Positions 53,225-63,865 of a DNA stretch of 64,000 nt are shown here, piece by piece (position 1 is the stretch's first letter; each line of letters starts with the position of its first letter). The notes under the pieces are model-generated. The model ran no database searches. It was given only the letters and a program-made list of their open reading frames with translations, and was not told the DNA's origin. A program made the position numbers and the translations under genes. Origin of the DNA: Hahella sp. HN01 (GTDB lineage Bacteria > Pseudomonadota > Gammaproteobacteria > Pseudomonadales > Oleiphilaceae); NCBI RefSeq assembly GCF_018986435.1, contig NZ_JAHMIN010000007.1, positions 27,230-91,229 of the forward strand, read 5' to 3'.

Positions 53225-54028
53225 TCAGTCGGCCACCACAAATAACAGAGCCTCTATATCCTCAATAATTTCTTCCTGACGCAGCATATTGGTTTGTAGC
53301 GTTAGCGCATTCATCCGCTCTTGCAAGTGGCGTGTTGCGTACTCCAGATGACTGAGCCGCTTCCTGTTTTCCCCCAGCAACGCATCCTTGAGACAGGATT
53401 GTAGAGAGGCGAATAGATACATGGGGATCAGTTCCAGCAACAACTCCGGCGCAGGACGGTACATCATGGGAGTTATGGCCGCGGCGCCTCCTCCATGATT
53501 CCGCTTGGGGAAAAGTGGAAATCGGCGGGCATGTCCGTCCTGCTCCCGGTAGTAGAGAATCTCCGCCTCGGTTAATGGGTAGCGTTGGCTGTGTTGGGAC
53601 AGAAGAGTGACCAGCTCATCGGTGACCGATTCAACGTCTTCCGCCACGGAAGGGCCCGAGACTTGCGCCAGCACTTCAAAGTTTGCGTGGGCATGACGAT
53701 ATAACTGGTCGCCCACCAAAATGACGCCACATGGCGCTGTCCTCATCATCTCAGTGGTTGCGTCGAGCAGACGACGGTTGATATCGCCACAAAAACCTCG
53801 CTCTGTTCCCATCACAATGACCAGCTTGTTATGTGGCCCGTCTTCACTAGGGTGTTGCTGCAGTTTTGCTATGGCGGCGCGCATGCGCTCGGCGATCGCC
53901 AATTGCGGCGGAATCTGTCGCTGTAACTTGCGGGTTTCCGCATAGGCGAGGGCTTTTAGCGCCGCCATGATTTTATTCAATGTGGCGTACAGCTCTTTCT
54001 TACTCTGCAACTGGCGTCTGCTTGGCAT
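53225..54028 (-). CDS. atpG: N-type ATPase, gamma subunit
   Basis: A 267-residue gamma subunit, the central stalk of the rotor. The N-terminal helix (LQSKKELYATLNKIMAALKALAYAE) and the C-terminal helix (LSHLEYATRHLQERMNALTLQTNMLRQEEIIEDIEAL) make the coiled coil, and the middle shows VMGTERGFCGDIN. The C-terminal helix is shorter than in standard F-ATPases, as in N-ATPases. It is the last gene of the operon, 3 bases after atpA. Confidence 0.9.
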   Translation of the reverse strand: MPSRRQLQSKKELYATLNKIMAALKALAYAETRKLQRQIPPQLAIAERMRAAIAKLQQHPSEDGPHNKLVIVMGTERGFCGDINRRLLDATTEMMRTAPCGVILVGDQLYRHAHANFEVLAQVSGPSVAEDVESVTDELVTLLSQHSQRYPLTEAEILYYREQDGHARRFPLFPKRNHGGGAAAITPMMYRPAPELLLELIPMYLFASLQSCLKDALLGENRKRLSHLEYATRHLQERMNALTLQTNMLRQEEIIEDIEALLFVVAD

Positions 54029-54031
54029 GGT

Positions 54032-55537
54032 TCAGTCGTCCGCGTGCGTCAGCATTTCCTGGAGCGCCGCCGTCCAGTCTTCACGGGGCGTTTCCAGACT
54101 CAGGCGAGAATTGAGCCCGGACGGTATCTGTAGCAACACTGAAGGGATGTCTGTGAGGCTATGGTCGTCCAGAAGCCCTTCGTTGTAGGCGATCATCCAG
54201 GCCAGTTCCTGTTCCGGCGAAAAGCGTTCGAATCGGTCCTGTTTGAGGAGTTCGCGGAGCAATTGGCCGCGTTTGATAATGGTCTGCATGCCTGGGTCCA
54301 GTTTGGCTCCGAAACGGGTAAAGATTTCCAGTTCCAAAAAACGGGAATAGTCCAGCTTCATGCGGCCGGCTTCATGTTTGATGGCGGGGTGCTGGGCTTT
54401 GCCGCCGATGCGCGATACGGAGCGCCCCACGTCAATGGCGGGGCGTACGCCGGCGGCGAACAGGCTGCGCTCCAGATAGATCTGGCCGTCCGTGATGGAT
54501 ATCAGGTTAGTGGGGATGTAAGCGGCGATTTCTCCCTGTTGGGTTTCCGCAATGGGCAATGCAGTGAGGCTGCCCCCGCCTTGCTCGGGCGAAAGGCAGG
54601 TCGCCTGCTCCAGTAGACGTGCGTGTACAGAGAACACATCCCCAGGATAGGCCTCGCGCCCAGGAGGCCTGCGCAGCAACAGAGACAGCTCCCGATAACT
54701 GCGCGCATGGCTGGAGAGATCGTCATACACCACCAGAACATGGCGACCTTGGCGCATCCAGTGCGACGCCAGCGCCGATCCGGCGAACGGCGCCAGATAC
54801 TGCAAACCGGGCGGCGAGCCGGCGTCAGCCACCACCAGTGTGGTGTAGGCGTCCGCGCCATGCCGTTGCAGCGTCTGCATGACATTGACCGCCGCGCCTC
54901 GTTTTTGTCCGATCAACACGTAGACACAGCGAACATCCTTATCTTTCTGATGTAACACCGCATTCAGCGCGATGGAAGTGCGTCCCAGACCTTCGTCGCC
55001 AATGATTAATTGCCGCTGTCCTCTGCCGATAGGAATCATTGCGTCGATCATGCGGATGCCGGTATAAAGCGGTTCGTGCACGAAGTCCCGTTCAACGATG
55101 GCTGGAGTGGGGGCGTTAAGGTTAACCCAGGCGCCTTCATGTAAGGGCGGTTGACCGTCCAGAGGTCGGCCGGTGGGATCAATGACACGACCAAGCAGGT
55201 TGTCATGGGCCATTAACCCCAGGGGACGACGAGTGCGATGCACCTCTTGTCCGGCGGTCAGGGAGCCGGTTTGTTGCAGAATGACGGCGCCGACCAGTTC
55301 TTCGCAAAGGTCGAACACCATGCCCTGGCTGCCGTCTTCAAAATCCAGCAACTCTTCCATGCGCGCCGACGGCAGGCCCTTGATCCAGGCGACGCCATCG
55401 CCGACGGACACCAGCACGCCGCGCTCCTGTATGCGAACGTCAGGGGAGTAGTCGGATATCCAGTCACGGGTGCGCCGCAGCGCGCGGTCATCTTTGTTGG
55501 GATTGGGATCTTGCATGGGGTCAGAGAGATTATTCAT
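54032..55537 (-). CDS. atpA: N-type ATPase, alpha subunit (Walker A Lys to Arg)
   Basis: A 501-residue alpha subunit of F1. The nucleotide-binding loop reads GDEGLGRTS (180-188), with Arg 186 where almost all P-loops have Lys; the codon (CGC on the minus strand, 54980-54982) is unambiguous. The arginine-finger segment SVSRIGG is intact. Alpha sites are non-catalytic, so the enzyme may still work. It starts 8 bases inside the end of the b-subunit gene. Confidence 0.93.
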   Translation of the reverse strand: MNNLSDPMQDPNPNKDDRALRRTRDWISDYSPDVRIQERGVLVSVGDGVAWIKGLPSARMEELLDFEDGSQGMVFDLCEELVGAVILQQTGSLTAGQEVHRTRRPLGLMAHDNLLGRVIDPTGRPLDGQPPLHEGAWVNLNAPTPAIVERDFVHEPLYTGIRMIDAMIPIGRGQRQLIIGDEGLGRTSIALNAVLHQKDKDVRCVYVLIGQKRGAAVNVMQTLQRHGADAYTTLVVADAGSPPGLQYLAPFAGSALASHWMRQGRHVLVVYDDLSSHARSYRELSLLLRRPPGREAYPGDVFSVHARLLEQATCLSPEQGGGSLTALPIAETQQGEIAAYIPTNLISITDGQIYLERSLFAAGVRPAIDVGRSVSRIGGKAQHPAIKHEAGRMKLDYSRFLELEIFTRFGAKLDPGMQTIIKRGQLLRELLKQDRFERFSPEQELAWMIAYNEGLLDDHSLTDIPSVLLQIPSGLNSRLSLETPREDWTAALQEMLTHADD

Positions 55538-56258
55538 GGTGTGACTCGGCGAAACCTCTTAATTCATCCGCCAGATTCAGACCGAGCGTCCAGCCTCCAG
55601 AAGCGATTCTGACGCCGGCCAGAAGACTTGCGTCCTGTTGAAAGAGTATGGAGCGATGGTCCGTCGCCAACGTTTGCAGCGTCTCCTGCAGACGCTGTTG
55701 GGCGTTTTCCTGCAATGGATAGGCGGTGCTGATTTCGATGTCGCCGCCATTGCGCAAGCCGCTGAGTCGTTCCGGGGGCCATGCGCTGACCCGCTCACAG
55801 AACAGATTGACCAAGCGTTCTTCCAGGTGAGGATCAGCCAGTGGCTGCAGCAATGCGGAAGCGAAACCTGCGCCCATCTGCAACGCCTGCTCGGTGGTCT
55901 CTCTGCGCCACTGCTGGTTCTGGCTTTTGCGAGCCGCGCGGGCTTTGTCCACCTCTTGATCCAGACGCACTCGCAATGACTCCAGCTTGCCTGCTTTTTC
56001 GCGGGCGAGTTCTTCCTGCAGTTTATGACGGGCTTCCTGCTTCTCCTGTTCCCAGGTCTGCAGACGCTCGTTGTACTGGCGCTTGAGAGCGTCGGCCTGC
56101 GCCTGGGCGTCGCGAGCCTGATCGAGAGAGGCTTTGATGTTGGCTTGCCGCTGCTCGACGATGTTCAGCACGGGGCGGTACAGAAAGCGTTTCAGTAACC
56201 ACACCAGAATTATGAAATTGATAATTTCCAGTGCGACGGTGGTCCAATCCAGTTCCAC
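55530..56258 (-). CDS. atpF: N-type ATPase, b subunit with delta-like C-terminus
   Basis: A 242-residue protein with one N-terminal membrane helix ([18 protein letters not shown], about 11-25), a long charged coiled coil (about 30-135), and a C-terminal globular part (about 145-235) like the C-terminal half of delta, including a [14 protein letters not shown] segment near 210-225. N-ATPase operons have no separate delta gene, and this fusion replaces it. It forms the peripheral stalk. Confidence 0.9.
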   Translation of the reverse strand: MELDWTTVALEIINFIILVWLLKRFLYRPVLNIVEQRQANIKASLDQARDAQAQADALKRQYNERLQTWEQEKQEARHKLQEELAREKAGKLESLRVRLDQEVDKARAARKSQNQQWRRETTEQALQMGAGFASALLQPLADPHLEERLVNLFCERVSAWPPERLSGLRNGGDIEISTAYPLQENAQQRLQETLQTLATDHRSILFQQDASLLAGVRIASGGWTLGLNLADELRGFAESHHE

Positions 56259-56285
56259 GGTATTTTCCTTCTAGGCCGGTCGGAA

Positions 56286-56558
56286 TTATTGCGCTGGCAG
56301 CAGGTACTCCAGTAGCGGATTGCGGAACAAGACGATCAGCACGATGACCAGCACATAGATCGCCAGGGATTCAATCATCGCCAAGCCGATGAACAGCGTG
56401 CGGGTAATCGACTTTTCCGCTTCGGGCTGACGCGCCAAGGCATCGAGCGCGCTGCTGATGGCTTTGCCCATGGCCAGGGCGGGCAGCATGGCGCCCAGCG
56501 CAATGCCGATAATCGCTGCGACGGTCGAGAAAGATACAAAGCTGTTCATGGTCTCCAT
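56286..56558 (-). CDS. atpE: N-type ATPase, c subunit
   Basis: A 90-residue two-helix proteolipid forming the rotor ring. Helix 2 carries the ion-binding Glu 63 in GLAMIESLAIY, with Ser 64 and Tyr 68 also present. Helix 1 is PALAMGKAISSALDALARQP, with Met 30 at the place where other N-type c subunits, as I remember them, carry a second acid and Ilyobacter a Gln. Thr next to the Ser is replaced by Leu 65. This suggests altered ion ligation. The start shares a base with the stop of the a-subunit gene. Confidence 0.92.
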   Translation of the reverse strand: METMNSFVSFSTVAAIIGIALGAMLPALAMGKAISSALDALARQPEAEKSITRTLFIGLAMIESLAIYVLVIVLIVLFRNPLLEYLLPAQ

Positions 56559-57262
56559 TAAGGGGCTCCTGAGTTTGAACGTGACGAGGTCGTTACGGGG
56601 GATTCCGTTGTTTGTTGCATGGCGCCGGCGACATAGATCAGCGCCAGCATGCCGAAGATGTACGCCTGCACCAGCGCTTCAATGATGTGTAGCATGAGAA
56701 TCGGAACGGGCGCCAGAAAACCCGCCACCAGCAGAATCAGCAGCGCCGCCATTTCCAGGCTCATGATGTTGCCGAACAGGCGAATCGCCAGCGCTACGGT
56801 GCGGGTGATTTCGCTGATAATGTGAAACGGCAGCAGGATCGGACTGGGAGACAGGTAGTGCCTAAAGTAGCCCAGGCCCGATTGGCGGACGCCATAGGCG
56901 TGCACCGCAAAAAACACGACCAGCGCCAGGGCGGCGGTGACTGACAGGTCGCGAGTGGGCGAATGCATGCCGGGAATGACGCCAAGCAGATTGGCCACGG
57001 GAAGGAATATCCAGAAGGTTCCTATCAACGGCAACAAGCGCCGCGCATTGCGGCTGTCGGCGTTGGCGATGGCGTTTTCCAGCGTCAGAACGACGCCTTC
57101 CAGCATGGCTTGTACGCGACCCGGCTGAAGAGAAAGTCTGCGCGTCATCAGAATGCTGGCGACGACCAGCGCAAGCATGATCAGCCAGGTTGTGACCACG
57201 GTTTCATGGATCGCCAGCGGGCCGATATGCAGCCATACCGGAGTCGATACGCCGTCATTCAT
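56558..57262 (-). CDS. atpB: N-type ATPase, a subunit
   Basis: A 234-residue membrane stator subunit with five or six helices. The ATG at 57262 is preceded by AAAGGAC and gives the expected length; a longer open frame upstream overlaps atpQ and is not coding. The essential stator Arg lies in ITRTVALAIRLFGNIMS, and the last helix carries HIIEALVQAYIFGML. Together with c it makes the ion path. Confidence 0.93.
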   Translation of the reverse strand: MNDGVSTPVWLHIGPLAIHETVVTTWLIMLALVVASILMTRRLSLQPGRVQAMLEGVVLTLENAIANADSRNARRLLPLIGTFWIFLPVANLLGVIPGMHSPTRDLSVTAALALVVFFAVHAYGVRQSGLGYFRHYLSPSPILLPFHIISEITRTVALAIRLFGNIMSLEMAALLILLVAGFLAPVPILMLHIIEALVQAYIFGMLALIYVAGAMQQTTESPVTTSSRSNSGAP

Positions 57263-57326
57263 AGGTGTGTCCTTTGCGATGCCCTGTGTAGTTAAAAGAA
57301 AACCCGGGTCGGCTGACGCGCATGAT

Positions 57327-57593
57327 TTATTCCCGTAACGCCAGATAGGCGTTGACGCCGCCAACGACGATTCCCAGCAAGATAAAGCCGACTGTCCAGC
57401 GTACGGAGTAACCTTCTCCAAGTCCGTCCAGCCAATGCCCCAGGTAAGCGCCCCCGATGACAGGCAATACAAACAGAAAACCCAGCACGCCAAGGATGCG
57501 AGTGGCCTGCATCAGCGTGGAGCGCTCCCGGCCGGCTTTGTCGAGTCGGGCTTTGTCCCGTTCCAGATTGTCCCGCAAGCGTTTGTATTCCAT
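57327..57593 (-). CDS. atpQ: N-type ATPase, AtpQ (AtpI-like) subunit
   Basis: An 88-residue protein with a charged N-terminal helix and two membrane helices; the GAYLGHWLDGLG turn and VGGVNAYLALRE end match the AtpI/ATPase_gene1 family. In N-ATPase operons this is the AtpQ gene, followed by atpR. Here only 64 bases separate it from the a-subunit gene, so atpR is missing. AtpI-like proteins help assemble c rings. Confidence 0.85.
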   Translation of the reverse strand: MEYKRLRDNLERDKARLDKAGRERSTLMQATRILGVLGFLFVLPVIGGAYLGHWLDGLGEGYSVRWTVGFILLGIVVGGVNAYLALRE

Positions 57594-57620
57594 GGCTCAC
57601 TGGTTTCCTCGTCAGTTATT

Positions 57621-59416
<1,796 letters not shown>

Positions 59417-59426
59417 CTATGGAATA

Positions 59427-59456
59427 AAAATAATCCAGTTACAATCGGCGAGTCAA
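59427..59456 (-). promoter_or_regulatory. Candidate promoter of the N-ATPase operon
   Basis: On the minus strand TTGACT (59456-59451) and TATTTT (59432-59427) are separated by 18 bases; five and four of six positions match sigma-70 consensus. It lies about 50 bases before the beta-subunit start. Tentative. Confidence 0.35.
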
Positions 59457-59612
59457 AAAAGAGTTTTTCGAGTGTAGGCGGCGGGAACGGAGCCCCGGTT
59501 GATTTGGCGCATTTTTTGGCAAATCTGACAGGATGGTAAGGTTGAGACCTTGATTCCCACAGGTACGGAATGTCGTTAAGATGAACGCCAATAAAAACAA
59601 GTGTAGTTGACC

Positions 59613-61709
59613 ATGCTCCCGGCTGATTCGTCCCGTCCGTCCCATCGCAAGGCGCGCCAGATCGCGCTGGCTTTTTTGTTGCTGGCGACGGTGTTTTTGA
59701 GTTTTTTCCTCTCCCGCAACCTGCTTATCAAACACAACGGCGTTGAATCGGAGCAACTGTTGCGGGCGTTTGAAAGCGCTTTGCTGACTGCGGTTGATAA
59801 ATATGTCTATTTTCCCGCTATCCTGACTGCAGACCCGCGTTTTCAGCGGATGCTGCGCCGCAATGAGCGTGACGACGACATTTCCGAACTGCTGAATCGC
59901 TTCAATCAAGCGGCGGGCTCTGATGAGATATTCATCATGAACGCAGAGGGGCTGACCCTGGCTTCCAGTAACTATCGCGACGTCACCAGCTTTGTCGGTC
60001 ACTCCTATGCGTTTCGACCTTATTACGCGGACGCCGTAGCGGGACGCACCGGGTTTTACTATGCGGTCGGCGTCACCACCGGCAAGGCGGGATTGTTTAT
60101 TTCCGCGCCGATACGCGATAACACAGGACGAATACTCGGCGTCACGGTCGTCAAACTGGACTTGACGCCGCAACAGGCAAGTTGGGCCGCGACTGGCAAC
60201 CGGATATTCCTGAGCGGACCCAACGACATTATCTTCCTGGCGTCTGATCCAGCGGCGCTGTATCGCGCATTGAGGCCGTTAGAGCAGAGGGTGACGGCGG
60301 AACTCAAGGTCACCAAACAATACGGCTCTGCGGAATCGATGCCATTGGCGGCGCAAACGGACGCCTGGTCTGACGCGCCGATTGTGGAAGTGGAGGGCGT
60401 CCGTTTGCTGCTGTATTCGCGTCAGGTCATCGGTCAGCCCTGGCGGATGCACCGGGCGTTGCCAGTAGCTGATGTGAACACCATGGCGGCTCTGATCGCC
60501 ACTGCGTGCGGCAGCGCCGTGTTGCTGCTGATCGTGCTCGCTTTGTATTACCGCGAAGCGCGTCAGAAACGCCGTACGGAACACCGGCTCTTGAAAGTGA
60601 TTGAAGAGAGCGACGCCCATCAACGCGCCATCATCCAGAACACGGACGCGGGATTGATGACCCTCAACGAACACTTTGAAATACGCGAGGTGAACCAGAA
60701 AGCGGCGGAGCTTTTCGGCGTGGCGGCGCAGGAACAAGGCGCTTCCCTGGACCCGACGCGCTTGCTGTCGCCCTGGATCAACGCGCCCGACGGAGAGGTC
60801 AGGGAAGCGGAAGGCTACCGTTCAGATGGCGCTTCATTCCCCATCCTGTATTGCGTCAGCCTGATTCGCACTGGGCCCGATCGGGAGTATTTGCTGACGG
60901 TTCACGACGTCAGTGAATTGAAAGCGGCGCAGGCGTCTTTGCTGCAAGCCAATGAAGAGCTTGAGGCGAGAGTGGAGGAGCGCACCCAGGCGCTGCGGGC
61001 GACGCAGGAAGCATTGATGCAGGAGCGCAAACTCGCGGCGATGGGGCGCATGTCCGCCGCCATCGCCCATGAGCTGAACCAGCCGCTGACGGCGCTGGTC
61101 AGTTATGTCGCCATGGGACGCCTGTATCTGGCGCAGGAACAAAAAGACAAAAGCGCCGCTACCTTGGATAAAATGGACGCGCTGGTGCAACGTATCGCCA
61201 GAATTTCCTCACAGCTCAAGTCGTTTGCCGGTATTCGCTCCGTCGACATACGGCCAACCGCTTTGCAGGCGGTCATGCGTTATGTGGAGGAGGTGCTGGA
61301 GCATAAGCTCAGCCAGCAGCGGTCTGTCATTCGTACTCAGATTCCTGAGGGACTTCAGGTCATTGCAGATCAGCATATGCTGGAGCAAGTGATGATCAAC
61401 TTGCTTGATAACGCCATTGCGGCGGTGAAGTCCGCGGTACAGCCTGATATTTTTGTTATGGCGGAGCGCAGCGGGGATAAGATCATGATATCCGTTCGCG
61501 ACAATGGCGAAGGGATGGACGAAGAGCGCATGCGACACCTGTTCGATCCGTTCTTCACCACCAAGACAGGAAGTGAGGGGTTGGGCCTGGGATTGGCGAT
61601 CAGTTATAACCTGCTGCAGGACATGCATGGGGAGATAACCGTTACCAGTACACCGGGTGAAGGCAGTGAATTCACCCTTAGCTTACCGGCTGTAATTCAT
61701 TATGACTAA
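59613..61709 (+). CDS. dctB: C4-dicarboxylate sensor histidine kinase DctB
   Basis: A 698-residue membrane kinase. Two membrane helices (about 18-38 and 290-312) flank a periplasmic double-PAS (PDC) sensor domain with ASSNYRDVTSFVGHSYAFRPYY and GFYYAVGVTTGKAGLFIS, which is the DctB dicarboxylate-sensing pattern. A cytoplasmic PAS-like domain and coiled coil follow, then the phosphoacceptor His in AIAHELNQPL and the ATPase domain (NLLDNAIAA, DNGEGM, GLGLGLAIS). The ATG at 59613 is chosen; a TTG lies two codons before. It overlaps dctD by eight bases, and the pair controls dicarboxylate uptake genes that are not in this window. Confidence 0.92.
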   Translation: MLPADSSRPSHRKARQIALAFLLLATVFLSFFLSRNLLIKHNGVESEQLLRAFESALLTAVDKYVYFPAILTADPRFQRMLRRNERDDDISELLNRFNQAAGSDEIFIMNAEGLTLASSNYRDVTSFVGHSYAFRPYYADAVAGRTGFYYAVGVTTGKAGLFISAPIRDNTGRILGVTVVKLDLTPQQASWAATGNRIFLSGPNDIIFLASDPAALYRALRPLEQRVTAELKVTKQYGSAESMPLAAQTDAWSDAPIVEVEGVRLLLYSRQVIGQPWRMHRALPVADVNTMAALIATACGSAVLLLIVLALYYREARQKRRTEHRLLKVIEESDAHQRAIIQNTDAGLMTLNEHFEIREVNQKAAELFGVAAQEQGASLDPTRLLSPWINAPDGEVREAEGYRSDGASFPILYCVSLIRTGPDREYLLTVHDVSELKAAQASLLQANEELEARVEERTQALRATQEALMQERKLAAMGRMSAAIAHELNQPLTALVSYVAMGRLYLAQEQKDKSAATLDKMDALVQRIARISSQLKSFAGIRSVDIRPTALQAVMRYVEEVLEHKLSQQRSVIRTQIPEGLQVIADQHMLEQVMINLLDNAIAAVKSAVQPDIFVMAERSGDKIMISVRDNGEGMDEERMRHLFDPFFTTKTGSEGLGLGLAISYNLLQDMHGEITVTSTPGEGSEFTLSLPAVIHYD

Positions 61710-63057
61710 ATTGGTTTATATCATCGACGACGATAGCTCCGTCAGGGAGGCCTTGGAAGAGTGGCTGGCGCTGGCGGGTCTGGAAGCCAAGGGGTGGGCG
61801 TCCGCTGAAGCGGCCTTGCAGACCATTGATGAGAACTTCGTCGGCGTGGTGGTGTCAGACGTCAAGATGCCTGGTTTGGACGGCATGGCGCTGTTGCAGA
61901 AGATGCCGAAAAATATTCCTGTGCTGCTGATCACGGGCCATGGCGACATCGCCATGGCGGTGGAGGCGATGAAACAGGGCGCCTATGACTTCATTGAGAA
62001 ACCGTTTCAGCCCACGCATCTGGTGGACGCGATCAAGCGCGCCTGCCGGCAGCGTTCTTTGCTATTGGAAAATCAGCGCCTACGCAAGGCGTTAGAATCG
62101 CAGCAGGGGCTGGAATCGATTCTTATCGGGGACTCGCCGGGCATCAAACGACTGCGTCGACATGTCCATGAATTGGCGCAGTTGGATGTGGACGTGTTGA
62201 TCCATGGTGAAACCGGCGTAGGCAAAGAGCTGGTGGCTCGATGCTTACATGACTTCGGTAAGCGCGCCAAACATCCTTTTGTAGCCCTGAATGTGGCGGC
62301 GATTCCGGAAAATCTGTTTGAAAGTGAACTGTTTGGGCATACCGCCGGCGCCTTCACCGGCGCGCAGAAAGCCCAGGCGGGTAAGTTTGAATACGCCAAC
62401 AAGGGCACGCTGTTTCTGGATGAAGTGGAAAGCATGCCGCTGCATTTTCAGGTGAAGGTGCTGCGCGCCTTGCAGGAGCGGGAAGTGGTTCGGCTTGGCT
62501 CGCATCAGGCGGTAGCGCTGGATGTGCGTGTGGTGGCGGCGACAAAAGAGGACCTGAAAAAAGCCGGGGATGAAGGCCGCTTCCGCAGTGACCTTTATTA
62601 CCGCTTGATGGTGGCGGAGTTGCGCATCCCTCCGTTGCGGGAGCGACGCGAAGACATTGCGCTGCTGTTCGCGCACTTCCTCAAGCTGGCGGCGCAGAAA
62701 CACGATAAAGAAGCGCCCGAGCTGCGCGGCGATGACTGGATCGCCCTTGAAGGTCATAACTGGCCGGGCAACGTGCGGGAACTCAAGAATCTCGCGGAGC
62801 GTTATCTTTTACGCAGCCAGTTCAGCGACGAATCCATCCGGGAAATGCTCTCCGGCGAAAAACTGGACATGTCCAGCCCGTCAGACCAGTCCTTGGCGTC
62901 CCGTGTCGCGGAATATGAAAAAGCGGTGATCAGCGCGGAACTGACCGCCAAGAAAGGCAATATCAATCAGGTGATGGAAGAACTGGACCTGCCCCGCCGC
63001 ACACTGAACCAGAAGATGCAGCGTTATGGATTGCGGCGGGAGGATTTTTTGGGGTGA
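61702..63057 (+). CDS. dctD: Sigma-54-dependent response regulator DctD
   Basis: A 451-residue NtrC-type regulator. Receiver domain: IDDDS, phosphoacceptor Asp in VVVSDVKMPG and Lys in IEKPF. AAA+ domain: Walker A GETGVGKE, the sigma-54 contact GAFTGA, Walker B LFLDEVE and the second arginine region. The C-terminus has a Fis-type helix-turn-helix (GNINQVMEELDLPRRTLNQKMQRYG). Phosphorylated by DctB, it should activate dicarboxylate transporter promoters with sigma-54. Confidence 0.95.
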   Translation: MTKLVYIIDDDSSVREALEEWLALAGLEAKGWASAEAALQTIDENFVGVVVSDVKMPGLDGMALLQKMPKNIPVLLITGHGDIAMAVEAMKQGAYDFIEKPFQPTHLVDAIKRACRQRSLLLENQRLRKALESQQGLESILIGDSPGIKRLRRHVHELAQLDVDVLIHGETGVGKELVARCLHDFGKRAKHPFVALNVAAIPENLFESELFGHTAGAFTGAQKAQAGKFEYANKGTLFLDEVESMPLHFQVKVLRALQEREVVRLGSHQAVALDVRVVAATKEDLKKAGDEGRFRSDLYYRLMVAELRIPPLRERREDIALLFAHFLKLAAQKHDKEAPELRGDDWIALEGHNWPGNVRELKNLAERYLLRSQFSDESIREMLSGEKLDMSSPSDQSLASRVAEYEKAVISAELTAKKGNINQVMEELDLPRRTLNQKMQRYGLRREDFLG

Positions 63058-63065
63058 ACTTCATT

Positions 63066-63449
63066 TCAGGCGAAAAGCTGCTTCAGCAGAAAGAGAAGCT
63101 TCGGGATAGATAAAATCAATAGGGAAACGGAGCCAATAAATACATAACAGTCGAGCCAGTTATTGGCTCGAACACGTCCTTTCTCTATTTCAACACCATC
63201 AATTGATATGCTATATCGCGTCAGTAAAGCTGACGCAGGAACTAGTGAAGTGAGTAATCCCTTATACTCCAGATCATCCGATCGAAATGAAAAGGGTATA
63301 GTTTCAGATAGGCCCTTAAGTCTATCTAGCGATTTACCCTTTAGTTCGCCATCGACATAAACTTCTATGGTCAGGCTAAGCCATAGGTGTTTTGGTTCTG
63401 ACTTTGACGTAACTTCAATACGATGGTTTTTCCAAACATGCACTGGCAT
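63066..63449 (-). CDS. Small hypothetical membrane protein
   Basis: A 127-residue protein from the ATG at 63449, preceded by GGAGGTGA. It is polar for about 100 residues, with a VHVWKNHRIEVTSKSE start and beta-rich middle, and ends in a single membrane helix (about 103-122). I do not recognise the family. The start lies 2 bases after the stop of the NTF2-like gene, so the two form an operon. It lies 8 bases from the convergent dctD stop. Confidence 0.6.
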   Translation of the reverse strand: MPVHVWKNHRIEVTSKSEPKHLWLSLTIEVYVDGELKGKSLDRLKGLSETIPFSFRSDDLEYKGLLTSLVPASALLTRYSISIDGVEIEKGRVRANNWLDCYVFIGSVSLLILSIPKLLFLLKQLFA

Positions 63450-63451
63450 TA

Positions 63452-63826
63452 TTAACTCACCTCCACCCACTCTTTACGCCACTCCTGCGGCGCAAAGTCA
63501 TCTGGCCAGTACTCAACCTGTTTGATGATCAAACCATCCCTGACCGTACTGAAGGTGAGGGCGCGTCCTTTAATCACACCATCCGTGACAGACACATCCG
63601 TCACCACCTGCTCGCCTTCGCACAGGATGTGATTAAGCGTAAAACGCCACTCGCCCTGCGCGGGGTAATTGGCGTTGATCAGAACAAAATTCTCACGCCC
63701 TCGAATGACTTCACCAGACTGCGGCCAATGGCAGACATAATCCTCCGACAGCATCTCGCTGGCCTTATGGAAGTCATTGGTTTGCATGAGTTCCCAGTAC
63801 CTTTCAATAGTAGACTTTGGGTTCAT
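63452..63826 (-). CDS. NTF2/SnoaL-like protein
   Basis: A 124-residue protein starting at ATG 63826 (a GTG nine bases upstream is an alternative). The sequence fits the SnoaL fold: an N-terminal helix (TIERYWELMQTNDFHKASEMLSED), a VCHWPQSGEVIRGRENF turn and four beta strands ending VEYWPDDF. SnoaL-like proteins act as small enzymes or ligand-binding proteins; none of these roles can be specified. It is followed directly by the membrane protein gene. Confidence 0.78.
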   Translation of the reverse strand: MNPKSTIERYWELMQTNDFHKASEMLSEDYVCHWPQSGEVIRGRENFVLINANYPAQGEWRFTLNHILCEGEQVVTDVSVTDGVIKGRALTFSTVRDGLIIKQVEYWPDDFAPQEWRKEWVEVS

Positions 63827-63865
63827 ATTACTCACTGGTTATATTTGCTCTATACAGCTATATGA

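Noticed and set aside
57263..57600. Extended a-subunit frame and an alternative frame over atpQ, considered as a candidate atpR
   Set aside because: Neither encodes hydrophobic helices. AtpQ has the AtpI pattern in its own frame, and the a-subunit has a good ribosome site at 57262.
59504..59519. TGGCGC-N7-GGC before dctB, resembling a sigma-54 promoter
   Set aside because: The GG to GC spacing is one base too long for sigma-54 and the flanking bases do not match, so it was not annotated.
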